Below are positions 1-9,600 of a DNA stretch of 64,000 nucleotides, piece after piece (position 1 is the first letter of the stretch; every line of letters begins with the position of its first letter). Where the stretch lies: positions 124,001 through 188,000 of the forward strand of contig NZ_JACXYU010000001.1 in assembly GCF_014779715.1 (NCBI RefSeq), in the 5' to 3' direction. The translations under genes and the position numbers were made by a program. Source of the stretch: Streptomyces chumphonensis (GTDB lineage Bacteria; Actinomycetota; Actinomycetes; Streptomycetales; Streptomycetaceae). The notes beneath the pieces were generated by a model. The model worked only from the letters and a program-made list of their open reading frames with translations, searched no databases and was not told the DNA's origin.

Positions 1-90
1 GTCAAGCTGCTCCCCGCCCTGACCACCACTCCCGAGGAGCTGGACGAGGGTCTGCGCATCCTGGCGCGCGCGGTCCGCGAGACGCTCTGA
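1..90 (+). CDS. ectB: Diaminobutyrate-2-oxoglutarate aminotransferase, C-terminal end
   Basis: Only the last 29 codons are present, read in frame 1 and ending at TGA 88-90. The peptide (start [18 protein letters not shown]) fits the C-terminal helix of class III aminotransferases. Position directly upstream of ectC and ectD makes EctB the natural assignment; EctB forms L-2,4-diaminobutyrate from aspartate semialdehyde as the first step of ectoine synthesis. The body of the protein lies outside the window, so the call leans on context. Confidence 0.85.
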   Translation, partial: VKLLPALTTTPEELDEGLRILARAVRETL

Positions 91-111
91 CCCCTGTTGC
101 GCCACCCTTAA

Positions 112-138
112 GGCCCGCTCCCCTCAGGGGGGCGGGCC
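112..138 (+). other. Hairpin between ectB and ectC
   Basis: Arms 112-123 (GGCCCGCTCCCC) and 127-138 pair over 12 positions with one G-T wobble and a 3-base loop. It has no T-run and sits inside an operon, 35 bases before the ectC start. It may be an RNA processing or stability element that sets the ectB:ectC ratio rather than a full terminator; that role is inference. Confidence 0.5.
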
Positions 139-173
139 GCCCCGTAGCCAAGCGAGCAGAAAGGCACCACGAA

Positions 174-572
174 GTGATCGTCCGTTCCCTTCAGGAGATC
201 GAGGACACCGACCGGGACATCCGTTCCGCCTCGGGGACGTGGCGCAGCAAGCGCCTCATCCTGGCCAAGGAGAAGGTCGGGTTCTCGTTCCACGAGACCG
301 TGCTCTACGCCGGTACGGAGACCTCGATGTGGTACGCGAACCACGTCGAGGCCGTCCTGTGCGTGGAGGGCGAGGCCGAGCTGACGAACGACGAGACCGG
401 TGAGAAGCACTGGATCAGCCCCGGCACCATGTACCTGCTCGACGGTCACGAGAAGCACACGCTGCGCCCGAAGACGGACTTCCGGGTGATCTGCGTCTTC
501 AACCCGCCGGTCACCGGTCGTGAGGACCACGACGAGAACGGTGTCTACCCGCTCCTCACCGAGAGCGACTAA
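174..572 (+). CDS. ectC: L-ectoine synthase EctC
   Basis: A 132-residue cupin-fold enzyme that cyclises N-gamma-acetyl-diaminobutyrate to ectoine, the cytoplasmic osmoprotectant. The sequence opens [16 protein letters not shown] and carries the family segments around [18 protein letters not shown], the metal-binding cupin core. Length equals the family norm (about 130). Start is GTG at 174 with a purine-rich stretch (AGAAAGG) just upstream. It lies 83 bases after ectB and 161 bases before ectD, all same strand. Its acidic composition is normal for the family. Confidence 0.97.
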   Translation: MIVRSLQEIEDTDRDIRSASGTWRSKRLILAKEKVGFSFHETVLYAGTETSMWYANHVEAVLCVEGEAELTNDETGEKHWISPGTMYLLDGHEKHTLRPKTDFRVICVFNPPVTGREDHDENGVYPLLTESD

Positions 573-592
573 GCCGTCGGCGCGGGTCACGG

Positions 593-609
593 AGCCCCGA
601 ACAGGGGTT
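593..609 (+). other. Small GC hairpin followed by TTTT, ectC-ectD gap
   Basis: CCCC 595-598 and GGGG 604-607 flank a 5-base loop and are followed by four T (608-611). The stem is only four strong pairs, extendable by a wobble and an A-T pair. It resembles a weak attenuator ahead of ectD, and would fit partial read-through from ectC to ectD. Weak evidence. Confidence 0.25.
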
Positions 610-733
610 TTCGTGGCCCGCGCCGTCTTTGGAACGTTTCCTGTGGGGAACACGCCGACCCAGGGGTACTCCCCCGCAGGCGAACGACCTGGAAAGAGGA
701 CAGGGCCGTACGAGAGGAGAGGAAGGAAACTCC

Positions 734-1633
734 ATGACCACCGCACCCGAGCGCATCACCGACCTGTATCCGACCCGGGGGACCACCGAGGTGGCCAGCC
801 CGCGGCAGGACCCGGTGGTGTGGTCCGCACCGGGGGCACCCGGCCCCATCTCGGCCGGGCACCTGGCGGACTACGAGCGTGACGGGTTCCTCGCGGTCGA
901 CCGGCTGATCACCCCTGACGAGGTGACGGCGTACCGCGCGGAACTGGAAAGGCTCATCTCGGACCCGGGGATCCGCGCCGACGAACGCTCGATCGTCGAG
1001 CCGCAGTCGCAGGAGATCCGGACCGTGTTCGAGGTGCACAAGATCAGTGAGGTCTTCGCCGCGCTGGTCAGCGACCCCCGGGTCGTCGGCCGGGCACGGC
1101 AGATCCTGGGGTCGGACGTCTACGTCCACCAGTCCAGGATCAACGTCAAGCCGGGGTTCGGGGCCCGGGGCTTCTACTGGCACTCCGACTTCGAGACCTG
1201 GCACGCGGAGGACGGCCTCCCGAACATGCGGACCGTGTCGGTGTCGATCGCTCTCACCGAGAACTACGACACCAACGGCGGCCTGATGATCATGCCGGGC
1301 TCCCACAAGAAGTTCCTCGGCTGCGCCGGGGAGACTCCGAAGGACAACTACAAGAAGTCGCTGCAGATGCAGGACGCCGGCACCCCGTCCGACGAGGCAC
1401 TGACCGAGTTCGCGACCGCACACGGTATTCGGCTCTTCACGGGCAAGGCCGGTTCGGCCACCTGGTTCGACTGCAACTGCATGCACGGCTCCGGCGACAA
1501 CATCACGCCCTATCCGCGCAGCAACGTCTTCATCGTGTTCAACAGCGTCGAGAACACCGCTGAGGAACCGTTCGCCGCTCCGATGAGGCGACCGGAGTAC
1601 CTGGGAGCGCGCGACTTCACGCCGGTTCGCTGA
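734..1633 (+). CDS. ectD: Ectoine 5-hydroxylase EctD
   Basis: A 299-residue Fe(II)/2-oxoglutarate dioxygenase that turns ectoine into 5-hydroxyectoine. The iron triad is visible: H-x-D in the FYWHSDFETWHAEDG signature and the distal His in CMHGSGDN. I chose ATG 734 (MTTAPERITDLYP) because GGAAGGAAA lies just upstream, and because the longer in-frame extension back to 629 is not EctD-like. Length matches the family (about 300). It is the last gene of the ectABCD operon; a strong terminator follows 28 bases after the stop. Confidence 0.97.
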   Translation: MTTAPERITDLYPTRGTTEVASPRQDPVVWSAPGAPGPISAGHLADYERDGFLAVDRLITPDEVTAYRAELERLISDPGIRADERSIVEPQSQEIRTVFEVHKISEVFAALVSDPRVVGRARQILGSDVYVHQSRINVKPGFGARGFYWHSDFETWHAEDGLPNMRTVSVSIALTENYDTNGGLMIMPGSHKKFLGCAGETPKDNYKKSLQMQDAGTPSDEALTEFATAHGIRLFTGKAGSATWFDCNCMHGSGDNITPYPRSNVFIVFNSVENTAEEPFAAPMRRPEYLGARDFTPVR

Positions 1634-1661
1634 CGCTCCGCCTGTCCCTTTCCAGATCGCG

Positions 1662-1707
1662 CCGTGGGTGCCGGTCGGGCCTGCCCAGGCCCGGCCGGCG
1701 CCCACGG
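1662..1707 (+). terminator. Terminator of the ect operon
   Basis: Arms 1662-1683 and 1686-1707 pair over 22 positions with two G-T wobbles and a 2-base loop. It begins 28 bases after the ectD stop. There is no T-run, which is common for high-GC actinomycete terminators. It separates the core ect operon from the biosynthetic cluster. Confidence 0.75.
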
Positions 1708-1880
1708 GCGCGTGGGGCCGCCGCCGCGCGGGTGCCCGTTCGGGGGGCTCCGACGGGCACCCCGAACGCACGGCGCACCTGCCGCTGCCCGGCACCCCAC
1801 GGCGCCGCCTAGCGTGCCCGGGGCGCGGATCGGGGCCCCCGGCCCGCGCCGACGCCAGGGACGCGGACCGTGGGAGCGAT

Positions 1881-3458
1881 GTGCCGGAGGATCACAGGAG
1901 CAGGCGGGCGTGGGCCCTGGCCGTGCTGTGCGCGGCCCAGTTCGTGTCCATGCTCGACATCACGGTGGTCAACCTGGCGCTGCCGAGCATCCGCCGCGAG
2001 CTGGGCACCGGAGTGGCGGGACTCCAGTGGATCGTCGGCGCCTACGTGCTGGCCTTCGCCTGCTTCCTGCTGTCCGGCGGTTCGCTCGGCGACCGGCTGG
2101 GGCGCCGGCGGGTGTTCCTGTGGGGGCTGACGGTCTTCACCGCCGGCTCCCTGCTGTGCGCGGCCGCGCAGTCGCTGGGCGTCCTGGTGGCGGGCCGGGC
2201 CGTCCAGGGCGTCGGCGCCGCCCTGTTCGTACCGGCCACCCTGGCCGTGCTGACGCACCTGTACCCGGAGCCGGGCGAACGGGCCCGCGCGATCGGGGTC
2301 TGGTCGGGCGTCTCGGCCCTGGCCCTGCCGCTGGGTCCCGTACTCGGCGGGGTCCTGGTGGACGCGCTGGGCTGGGCGAGCGTGTTCTGGATCAACGGCC
2401 CGTTCGGCCTGGCGACCGTGGTGCTCGCCCTGCGGGTGCTGCCCGCGGTCCCGGCCCTGCCGCGCCGGTTCGACGTCCCCGGCCAGCTCCTCGCCGTCGG
2501 CTGGCTGGGCTGCCTGGCCGCCGCGCTGATCGAGGCCGAGCGTTCGGGATGGTCCTCCCCCGGCATCGTGTCCCTGCTCGGTCTGGCCGGTGTCCTGCTG
2601 GCGGCGTTCCTGGCGGTCGAGCACCGCTCGGCGGAGCCGATGGTGCCCCTCTCGCTCTTCCGCGACCGCCGGTTCGCGGCGTGCAACGGCGTCCTGTTCG
2701 CCGTCGCCTTCGGCCTCCTCGGGTCGTTCCTGTTCCTGTCGCTGTTCGTGCAGCAGGTGCAGGGGTACAGCCCCTCGCAGGCCGGGCTGCGCATGCTGCC
2801 GCTGCTGCTGCCCGCCGCGGTGGCCGCGCCGGTGGCCGGTCGGCTGGCGGCGCGCTACGACCCGGCGCTGCCCATGGTCTGCGGACTGCTGAGCACCGGC
2901 ACGGGGCTGCTGGTGCTGACCACGGTGGAGGCCACCACCCCGTACGCCCTGTGGTGGCCGGCCCTGGTGCCGGTCGGCGCGGGGGTGGGCCTGACGATGG
3001 CCCCCACCAACGCCGCCCTGATGGGCTCCGTCCCCCCGGCCCGCGCCGGCATCGCCTCGGCGACGTCCATCGCCGGCCAGCAGGTCGGCAACGTGCTCGG
3101 GGTGGCGGTCGTGGGGGCCGTCGTGGCCACGGGGTTCTCGGCCTCGCTCACCGAGCGGGTCGACCGGCTCGGGCTGCCCCCGTCGGCCGGACGGGAGGTG
3201 GTGCGGGAGGCCGTGGACGGCGGACCGGAGGCCGTTGACCCGGCCGGCGCGCGGGACCGCGCGTGGAGGGAGGAGGTGGACGCCGCGCTCACCGACGGCA
3301 TGCACCGCGGACTCGCCGTGAGCGGTGGGGTGTACCTGGCGGGGGCCGCCGCCGCGGCGGTCCTCGTCCCCGCGCGGCGGCGTCCGCGCGCCGGACCGGC
3401 CGACGGGCGGCGGGACGGCGGCCCGCAAGAGCCGGACCGGGGAGCGGTCAGACGCTGA
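1881..3458 (+). CDS. MFS drug exporter, DHA2 (EmrB/QacA) type, 14-TM
   Basis: About 525 residues from GTG 1881, with GGGAG placed four bases upstream; a longer frame opening at 1668 is Arg/Gly/Pro-rich, non-hydrophobic and overlaps the terminator, so I rejected it. The first helix holds the DHA2 signature FVSMLDITVVNLALPSI, then the motif A loop GDRLGRRRVF. Repeated 20-residue hydrophobic blocks fit 14 membrane spans; residues after about 430 include a hydrophilic loop before the last helix. It converges on the thioesterase gene with an 11-base overlap. Most likely it exports the product of the adjacent NRPS-PKS cluster or gives self-resistance; the substrate is inferred from context only. 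Confidence 0.9.
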   Translation: MPEDHRSRRAWALAVLCAAQFVSMLDITVVNLALPSIRRELGTGVAGLQWIVGAYVLAFACFLLSGGSLGDRLGRRRVFLWGLTVFTAGSLLCAAAQSLGVLVAGRAVQGVGAALFVPATLAVLTHLYPEPGERARAIGVWSGVSALALPLGPVLGGVLVDALGWASVFWINGPFGLATVVLALRVLPAVPALPRRFDVPGQLLAVGWLGCLAAALIEAERSGWSSPGIVSLLGLAGVLLAAFLAVEHRSAEPMVPLSLFRDRRFAACNGVLFAVAFGLLGSFLFLSLFVQQVQGYSPSQAGLRMLPLLLPAAVAAPVAGRLAARYDPALPMVCGLLSTGTGLLVLTTVEATTPYALWWPALVPVGAGVGLTMAPTNAALMGSVPPARAGIASATSIAGQQVGNVLGVAVVGAVVATGFSASLTERVDRLGLPPSAGREVVREAVDGGPEAVDPAGARDRAWREEVDAALTDGMHRGLAVSGGVYLAGAAAAAVLVPARRRPRAGPADGRRDGGPQEPDRGAVRR

Positions 3459-4212
3459 CGGCGGAGGCCAGTTCCGCCAGCAGGGCCCGCTCCTGCCGGT
3501 GCAGGAAGAAGTGGTCCCCCTCCAGCACCTTGAGCGTGAAGCCGGCGTGGGTGTGGCGCCGCCACCGGGCGACGGAGCCGACGGGCACCTCGGCGTCGTC
3601 GCTCCCGGCGAAAGCGGTGATCGGACAGGTCAGCGGCCGGTCCGGCCGGTGGCGGTAGGTGTCGGCCACCGCGAGGTCGGCACGGAGGATCGGAACGAGC
3701 AGTTCCATCAGGGACTCGTCGGCCAGCACGTCCTCCGGCGTGCCGTTGAACGCCCTCAGCCGCTCGCGGAACTGCGGTTCGGGCAGGTCGTGGTCGGGGA
3801 CGGCGGTGCGCGGCAGGTGCGGGGCGCGGAACGCGCCCACGAACAGGTGGACCGGCGGACGGCGGTGGCGCCGCTCCAGCACCCGGGCCAGCTCGAAGGC
3901 GACCAACGCGCCCAGGCTGTAGCCGAAGAGGGCGTACGGCGCGTCGCCGGCGGCGAGCACGCGCGGCAGCAGCTCGTCCACCAGCGGTTCGAGGCGGGTG
4001 TGGGGCGGCTCGCTCACGCGGCTGCCGCGCCCCGGCGGCTCCACCGGCACCACCTGGACGAAGGCGGGCAGGTGCCGCTCCCAGTCGGCGTACATCCGCG
4101 CGGAGCCCCCCGCGTAGGGCAGGCAGAACATCCGCAGGGGGGCCGCACCCGCACGGTCGGCGGGGCGGTGGGCGGGGGGCGGGGTGGGGGCGGTGGGGTC
4201 CACGGTGCTCAC
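3448..4212 (-). CDS. Type II thioesterase of the NRPS-PKS operon
   Basis: A 254-residue alpha/beta hydrolase of the GrsT/RifR family that removes wrong or stalled acyl groups from carrier proteins. The nucleophile Ser99 sits in GYSLG; Asp is in GSDDAEVP and His in EGDHFFLH near the C-terminus. The N-terminal LPYAGGSA oxyanion-loop motif is typical. Start is GTG at 4212, overlapping the upstream dehydrogenase stop by four bases (GTGA). Last gene of the leftward operon. Because chain release is by a terminal reductase domain, this protein is best seen as an editing enzyme. Confidence 0.93.
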   Translation of the reverse strand: MSTVDPTAPTPPPAHRPADRAGAAPLRMFCLPYAGGSARMYADWERHLPAFVQVVPVEPPGRGSRVSEPPHTRLEPLVDELLPRVLAAGDAPYALFGYSLGALVAFELARVLERRHRRPPVHLFVGAFRAPHLPRTAVPDHDLPEPQFRERLRAFNGTPEDVLADESLMELLVPILRADLAVADTYRHRPDRPLTCPITAFAGSDDAEVPVGSVARWRRHTHAGFTLKVLEGDHFFLHRQERALLAELASAVSV

Positions 4213-5432
4213 TCCTCACGCTCGGTGCCGACGGCGGAGGAGTGCGCGGCGCTCCCCGCCAGCAGCGAGACGATGGTCTGGAACTGGATGTTGGAGGTGC
4301 CCTCGTAGATCGCGCCCACCTTGGCGTCCCGGTAGAGCTTCTCCACCGGGTGCCGGGTGGCGAACCCGTTCCCCCCGAGGGTCTCCACGGCCTGCGCGGC
4401 GGCGCGTTCGGCGATCCGTGAGGCCACGTACTTGACCATCGAGGTGGCCCTGAGCCGTTCGTCCTGCGGCGCTCCGTGCTGGAGGAGGCGTGCGGTGTCG
4501 TAGAGCAGGGTGCGTGCCGCCTCCAGTTCGGCCGCCAGAGCGGCCAGCGGGAAGCCGACCCCCTGGAAGTCGATGAGGCGGGTGCCGAACTGCCGCCTGG
4601 CGCCCGCGTAGTCCCACGCGTACCGCAGGGCGCCGTCCGCGAGGCCGACCAGTTGGGCCGCGATGCCGAGCTTGCCGACGACCAGGGTCTCCACCATGAG
4701 CGCCGCGCCGCCGTCCGGGCGGCCCACCAGGTTCTGCCGGCCCACCCGCACCCCGTCCAGGACCACCTCGCACGTGGAGCTGGCCCGGATGCCCATCGTG
4801 CCCGCCGGCGGGCCGACGGACAGCCCCGGAGTGTCGCGTTCGACGAGGAAGGCGCCCAGGCGGGGCGCCCGCGCGTCGCCGCCGGTCCGGGCGAAGACCA
4901 GGAACAGGCCGGCCCGCTCGGCGCTGGTGATCCACTGCTTGCGCCCGGTCAGGCGGTAGGCGTCGCCGTCGGGTTCGGCGCGGGTGGCGAGGGCGAAGGC
5001 GTCACTGCCCGCGTCCTCCTCGGAAATGGCGTAGGCGCCGACCAGGCCGGTGGCGAGCCGGGGCAGGAAGCGCCGCTTCTGGTCGCCGCCGCCGTGCCGC
5101 AGCAGGGCGCTGGCGACCAGCGCGTTCTGCACGTCGACGAAGACGGCCACCGAGGGGTCGACCTTGGCGAGTTCCTCGATGGCGAGCACCACCCGGAACA
5201 GGTCGCCGCCCGCGCCCCCGTAGGCCCGGGGCACCTCGATCCCCATCAGTCCCGCCCGGAACAGCTCCTGGACCAGCGCGTCGTCGAGCCGCCCCGCCTC
5301 GTCCATGGCCCGTACCCGGGGTGCCACGGCACTGCGGGCGACCTCGCGGACCGTGCGGCGCCACTCGGCGTCGGGCCCGGACAGGACGGTCAGCGGCGGG
5401 GGGCAGCCCGGAGGGGGTGTCGCGGTCATCAC
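4209..5432 (-). CDS. Acyl-CoA dehydrogenase family flavoenzyme, tailoring
   Basis: A 407-residue FAD protein with the full family layout: N-terminal helical domain, AYAISEEDAGSDA flavin/acyl-binding motif in the middle beta domain, and the C-terminal helical domain. The YEGTSNIQ segment near the end keeps the Glu used as catalytic base in short-chain enzymes, so dehydrogenase chemistry is plausible. It sits seven bases after the monooxygenase and overlaps the thioesterase. In such operons the family desaturates CoA- or carrier-bound acyl or aminoacyl groups, or acts as an oxidative decarboxylase/monooxygenase (EpxF/EpnF in epoxyketone clusters). The substrate here is unknown. Confidence 0.88.
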   Translation of the reverse strand: MMTATPPPGCPPPLTVLSGPDAEWRRTVREVARSAVAPRVRAMDEAGRLDDALVQELFRAGLMGIEVPRAYGGAGGDLFRVVLAIEELAKVDPSVAVFVDVQNALVASALLRHGGGDQKRRFLPRLATGLVGAYAISEEDAGSDAFALATRAEPDGDAYRLTGRKQWITSAERAGLFLVFARTGGDARAPRLGAFLVERDTPGLSVGPPAGTMGIRASSTCEVVLDGVRVGRQNLVGRPDGGAALMVETLVVGKLGIAAQLVGLADGALRYAWDYAGARRQFGTRLIDFQGVGFPLAALAAELEAARTLLYDTARLLQHGAPQDERLRATSMVKYVASRIAERAAAQAVETLGGNGFATRHPVEKLYRDAKVGAIYEGTSNIQFQTIVSLLAGSAAHSSAVGTEREE

Positions 5433-5439
5433 GGTCCTC

Positions 5440-6666
5440 TCAGCGGTGGGTGGAGGGCGGCTGGTTCCGGGCGGGCCGCGCCGGGAGGGGGACGGGCAGG
5501 TGCGGCGGGCGCTGCAGGCCGCGCCACATCTCCTCCTGGCCGCGGACGGCGAGGAGGCGGGTCAGCCGCACGAACAGCGGGCGGAGCAGCGGGTGGTCCA
5601 CCCGGGGCGCGCCGCCGACCTTGAAGACGCGGTCGCGCACCCAGGCGACGCGCTCCTTGCGGACGCGCTCGTACGAGCGCAGGGCGGCGACCGGGTCGGC
5701 CGGGGACGCCGCCAGCTCACCGGCGAGGACGGCCGCGTCCTCGATGGCCTGGCAGGCGCCCTGGCCGAGCACCGTGGGCATGGCGTGGGCGGCGTCCCCG
5801 AGCAGGGTGACCCGTCCCGCGCCCCAGGTCTCCCGCCAGGGGCGGTGGTAGAGGTCGGTGCGGATGATCCGTTCCTCGGGGGTGTCGGCGACGATGGCGC
5901 GGGGCGGTCCGGTGAAGCCCTCGACGAGGCCGAGGGCCCGTTCGCGCAGCGTGCCGGGCTCGTCCCGCCCCCCGGCCGGGGCGAAGTGGCCCACGGTCCA
6001 CGCCACACGGCCCCGCCCGACGTGCCAGGCGCCTCCGTTGACACCGCCCGGCCCCTGGAAGAAGTGGACCGTCTCCGGGGGCACTCCGCCGCTGCCGTCG
6101 CTGACGCCCCGGTAGGTCGTCACCCCGCTGTAGACGGGTTCGGCGTCGCCGGGCACCTGCGCGGCGGTGCGGGAGCGGATGCCGTCGGCGCCGAGCAGGA
6201 CGTCCCCCTCGGCTTCCGCGCCCCCGTCGAGCAGCAGGCGGACGCGGTCGCCCTCGTCGCGGTGGCCGGTGACCGTCCGGCCGAACACGACGTCGGCCCC
6301 GGCGGCCTCGCAGGCCTCCAGCAGCACGCGCACCAGCTCGCCGCGCGCGAGGGTGACGCCGGGACTGCTGCCCGGTGCGGTGTAGCGCTGCACCGGGATG
6401 CGGACCATCGGCACGTTCCGCTCGGAGACGACCTGTCCGCGCTCGATCCGGGTGGTGCTCGCCGCCAGGCGCTCACCGAGGCCGAGGCGGGCGAGGAGGG
6501 TGGTGGCGTTGCTCCAGAGGTTCAGCCCGGTGCCGCCGGTCTCGATGGCGCGACCGCTCCTGCGCTCGTACAGCCGGACCGGGAACCCGTACCCGCGCAG
6601 GGCCAGGGCGGCGGTCAGGCCGCCGACGCCGGCGCCAGCGATCAGGACGGTGGGGCGTGCGGTCAT
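5440..6666 (-). CDS. FAD-dependent monooxygenase (PHBH/UbiH type)
   Basis: About 408 residues from ATG 6666, which overlaps the NRPS stop as ATGA. The N-terminal GAGVGGLTAALAL motif binds FAD; the middle GADGIRS and the late GDAAHAMPTVLGQGACQAIEDA segments are the second and third flavin motifs of aromatic hydroxylases. The start MTARPTVLIAGAG is natural, and the longer open frame upstream is an out-of-frame reading of the NRPS. Translational coupling to the megasynthases makes it a tailoring enzyme. It could hydroxylate the aromatic starter (anthranilate or kynurenine ring) or another part of the chain; I cannot decide which. Confidence 0.92.
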   Translation of the reverse strand: MTARPTVLIAGAGVGGLTAALALRGYGFPVRLYERRSGRAIETGGTGLNLWSNATTLLARLGLGERLAASTTRIERGQVVSERNVPMVRIPVQRYTAPGSSPGVTLARGELVRVLLEACEAAGADVVFGRTVTGHRDEGDRVRLLLDGGAEAEGDVLLGADGIRSRTAAQVPGDAEPVYSGVTTYRGVSDGSGGVPPETVHFFQGPGGVNGGAWHVGRGRVAWTVGHFAPAGGRDEPGTLRERALGLVEGFTGPPRAIVADTPEERIIRTDLYHRPWRETWGAGRVTLLGDAAHAMPTVLGQGACQAIEDAAVLAGELAASPADPVAALRSYERVRKERVAWVRDRVFKVGGAPRVDHPLLRPLFVRLTRLLAVRGQEEMWRGLQRPPHLPVPLPARPARNQPPSTHR

Positions 6667-9600
6667 GCGGTGCCTTTCGAGGAGGGCGGGGGGAGGAAGC
6701 CGGTGGCGGCCAGGGAGCGCAGGTAGCGCTCCAGCAGCGCGGCGTCCACCGTCGCGGGGCGCAGCCCGCCGGAGGCCCGGCGGGTGTGGGCGGTGTCGAA
6801 GACGGGCTCGCGCAGGCCGCCGCGGTCGTCCTCGACCCGCTTGCCGAACAGCGAGAGCGTGGGGCCCAGTCCGCTGTCGGACCGGGACTCCGCGTGACGT
6901 CGGCAGAGCTCGTACCAGTCGGGGTAGGGCAGCCGGCGGGCCGGGTACCCGGCTCGCTCCAGCGCCTCGGAGACGGTGTCGAAGCGGAGCCGCTCCGCGC
7001 CCGCGAACTGGTAGGTCCCGCCCAGGTTCTCCCGCGCCCGGGCGACGCGGGCGATGACGGCGGCGATGTGGTCCACGGGGACGATGTCGGTGCTGAAGGC
7101 GAGTTCGGGCACCGCGCCCACGACCGCACAGGCGCGCAGGACGTGGCAGAACACGTCGTCGGTGCGCCAGATCCCACTGACGGTGTCCCCGGCGATGCGG
7201 CCGGGGCGGTAGACGGAGACCGGCACGCCGCGTTCCCGGGCCAGCGCGACGATCTTCTCGGCCACCCACTTGCTCTGGTTGTAGCCGTTCTCGGCGGACG
7301 GGGGCTCGGCGGGCAGCTCGTCCTCGTACGCCATGAGGTCGCCCTCGCCACGCAGGGAGAACACCGAGAGGGTCGAGACGTGGTGGACGGGCTTGACAGG
7401 TCCGGTGCAGGCCAGCCGCAGGATCTCCCGGACGCCGCCGACGTTGGCCTCGCGCAGGTCGGCGTAGGGGCGGCCGAAGTTGACGCTGGCGCCGCAGTGG
7501 TGGATCTCGTCGACGTCGGCGGCCAGCCGGGCGAAGGCCTCCTCCCCCAGGCCCAGCGCGGGGCGGGAGAAGTCGCCCGGCAGGGCCCGGGTCCGGGCGC
7601 GGGTGCGCTCGTCCCACAGCCCCAGGCCGCGCAGGTGCTCCTCCAGGCGGGCGGCGGCCCGCTCCGGCCCCTCGGCGCGGACCAGGCACACCACCCGGGC
7701 CGAGGTGGTCTCCAGCAGCGCCTTCAGGAGGAAGGCGCCCAGGAAGCCGGTGGCGCCGGTGAGGAGGATCGTTCGGGGGTGCTCCCGCCAGGTCCACGCC
7801 CCGCGCACGCGCACGGCCGGATCGAGCGAGACGTCGGCGGCCGGGTCCGGTGCGTGGTGGCCTTCAGGGCCGCCGGTGACCGCCTCGGCCACGGCCCGGG
7901 GGGTGGGCTGCTCGAAGAGCAGGCGCAGGGGCACCCGCGCCTGCGGCCACGCGTCCCTGACCAGGGCGTGCAGCCGCGAGAGCGACAGGGAGTTGCCGCC
8001 GAGGGCGAAGAAGTCGTCGAGCGCGCCGACGCGTTCGGCTCCGAGCACGCGCGCGAAGAGTCCGCACAGCCGCTCCTCGGTGGGGGTGGCCGGCGCGGTG
8101 CGGGTTCCGTCGGCGTGGGCGCCGCCGGTGACGGGCGCGGGCAGCGCCGCGCGGTCCACCTTGCCGGTGGGGGTCGAGGGGAGCGCGGTGAGGAGCATCA
8201 GGTGGGCGGGGACCAGGTAGGCCGGCAGGTGTTCTCGGGCCAGGGCCCGCAGTTCGCCGATGAGCCGGGTCCCCGCCGCACCGTCGGACGCGGTGGACGG
8301 GCGGGGCACCACGTAGGCGACCAGCGTCCGGTCGCCCACGCCGTCCTCGCGGGCGGCGACCACGACGTCCGCGACGGACCGGTGGCCGCGCAGCACCGCC
8401 TCGACCTCTCCCGGCTCGATCCGGAAGCCGCGGATCTTGGTCTGCTCGTCCTGGCGGCCGAGGTACTCCAGCTCGCCGGTCGGCAGGTACCGCACCAGGT
8501 CCCCGGTGCGGTACACCCGCGGGGCGGGGTCGCCCGGGTGCTCGGGGTCGGGGAGGAACCGCTCGGCGGTGAGGTCCGCCCGGCCGAGGTATCCGCGCGC
8601 CACCCCGGGCCCGGCGATCCGCAGTTCGCCCGGCGCCCCGACGGGCACCGGGCGCCCGTCGGCGTCGGTGACGGAGAGCCGGGCGTTGGGCACGGGACGC
8701 CCGATCGGCGGGTGCCCCGCTCCGGTCAGGGCCCCGGAGAGGGTGGCGTAGACGGTGGCCTCGGTCGGTCCGTAGGCGTTGACCAGCCGCACGTACGGGG
8801 CCCACCGGGCCGCCACGGCGGCGGAGCAGTCCTCTCCGCCGGAGACGACGGTCCGCAGGGTGGGCGTCTCGGCGGGGTCGAGGAGGGCCAGCAGCGACGG
8901 CGGCAGCAGCGCGACCGTCACCGCGTGGTCGCGGACGGTCTCGGCGACGTCCACGCCCGCCGCGGCGTCGTCGGCCGGGGGCAGCACCAGGGCGCCGCCG
9001 CCGAGCAGGGCCATCGTCCACTCCCACACCGAGGCGTCGAAGCCGGTGGAGGCGAAGGCCAGCACGCGGTCGTCCGGGCCGACCGGGATCAGGTCGCGGC
9101 TGAGGTGGAGGTCCGCGACCCCCCGGTGGGTCACCACGGTGCCCTTGGGACGCCCGGTGGAGCCGGAGGTGTAGATGACGTACGCCGGGTCGTCCGGGCC
9201 GCTGAGCGGCTTGAGGTCCGTCGCGTCCGCGTCCCCGGGGCCGGGGTCCTCCCGGTGGTCGCGGTCGAGGAGCACGACGTGGCGGTGGCGCGCGCCGAGG
9301 AGGCCGCCGAGGCGTTCGCGCACGTCCTGCTGGGTGAGCACGACGGACGCCGCGCTGTCGGCCAGCAGGTACCGGACCCGCTCCGGTGGGTGGCCGGGAT
9401 CGACCGGCACGTACGCGCCGCCCGCCTTGAGGATGCCGAGGATGCCGGTGTAGGTGTCGGCCGAGCGGTGTGCGCACAGGGCGACCAGGGTGCCGGGGCC
9501 GACCCCGAGCGTCCGCAGCCGGCGGGCGAGCCGGTTGGCGCGGGCGTTGAGCCGGGCGTAGGCGAGCTCGCCCCCGGGGCCGAACAGGGCGGTGGCGTCC

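Noticed and set aside
1668..1880. N-terminal extension of the MFS exporter
   Set aside because: Hydrophilic, Arg/Pro/Gly-rich, overlaps the ect terminator; GTG 1881 has a good ribosome site and sits before helix one.
2855..4219. 454-codon minus-strand frame over the MFS and thioesterase genes
   Set aside because: Shadow frame; the thioesterase in the other frame has an intact GYSLG and catalytic Asp/His.
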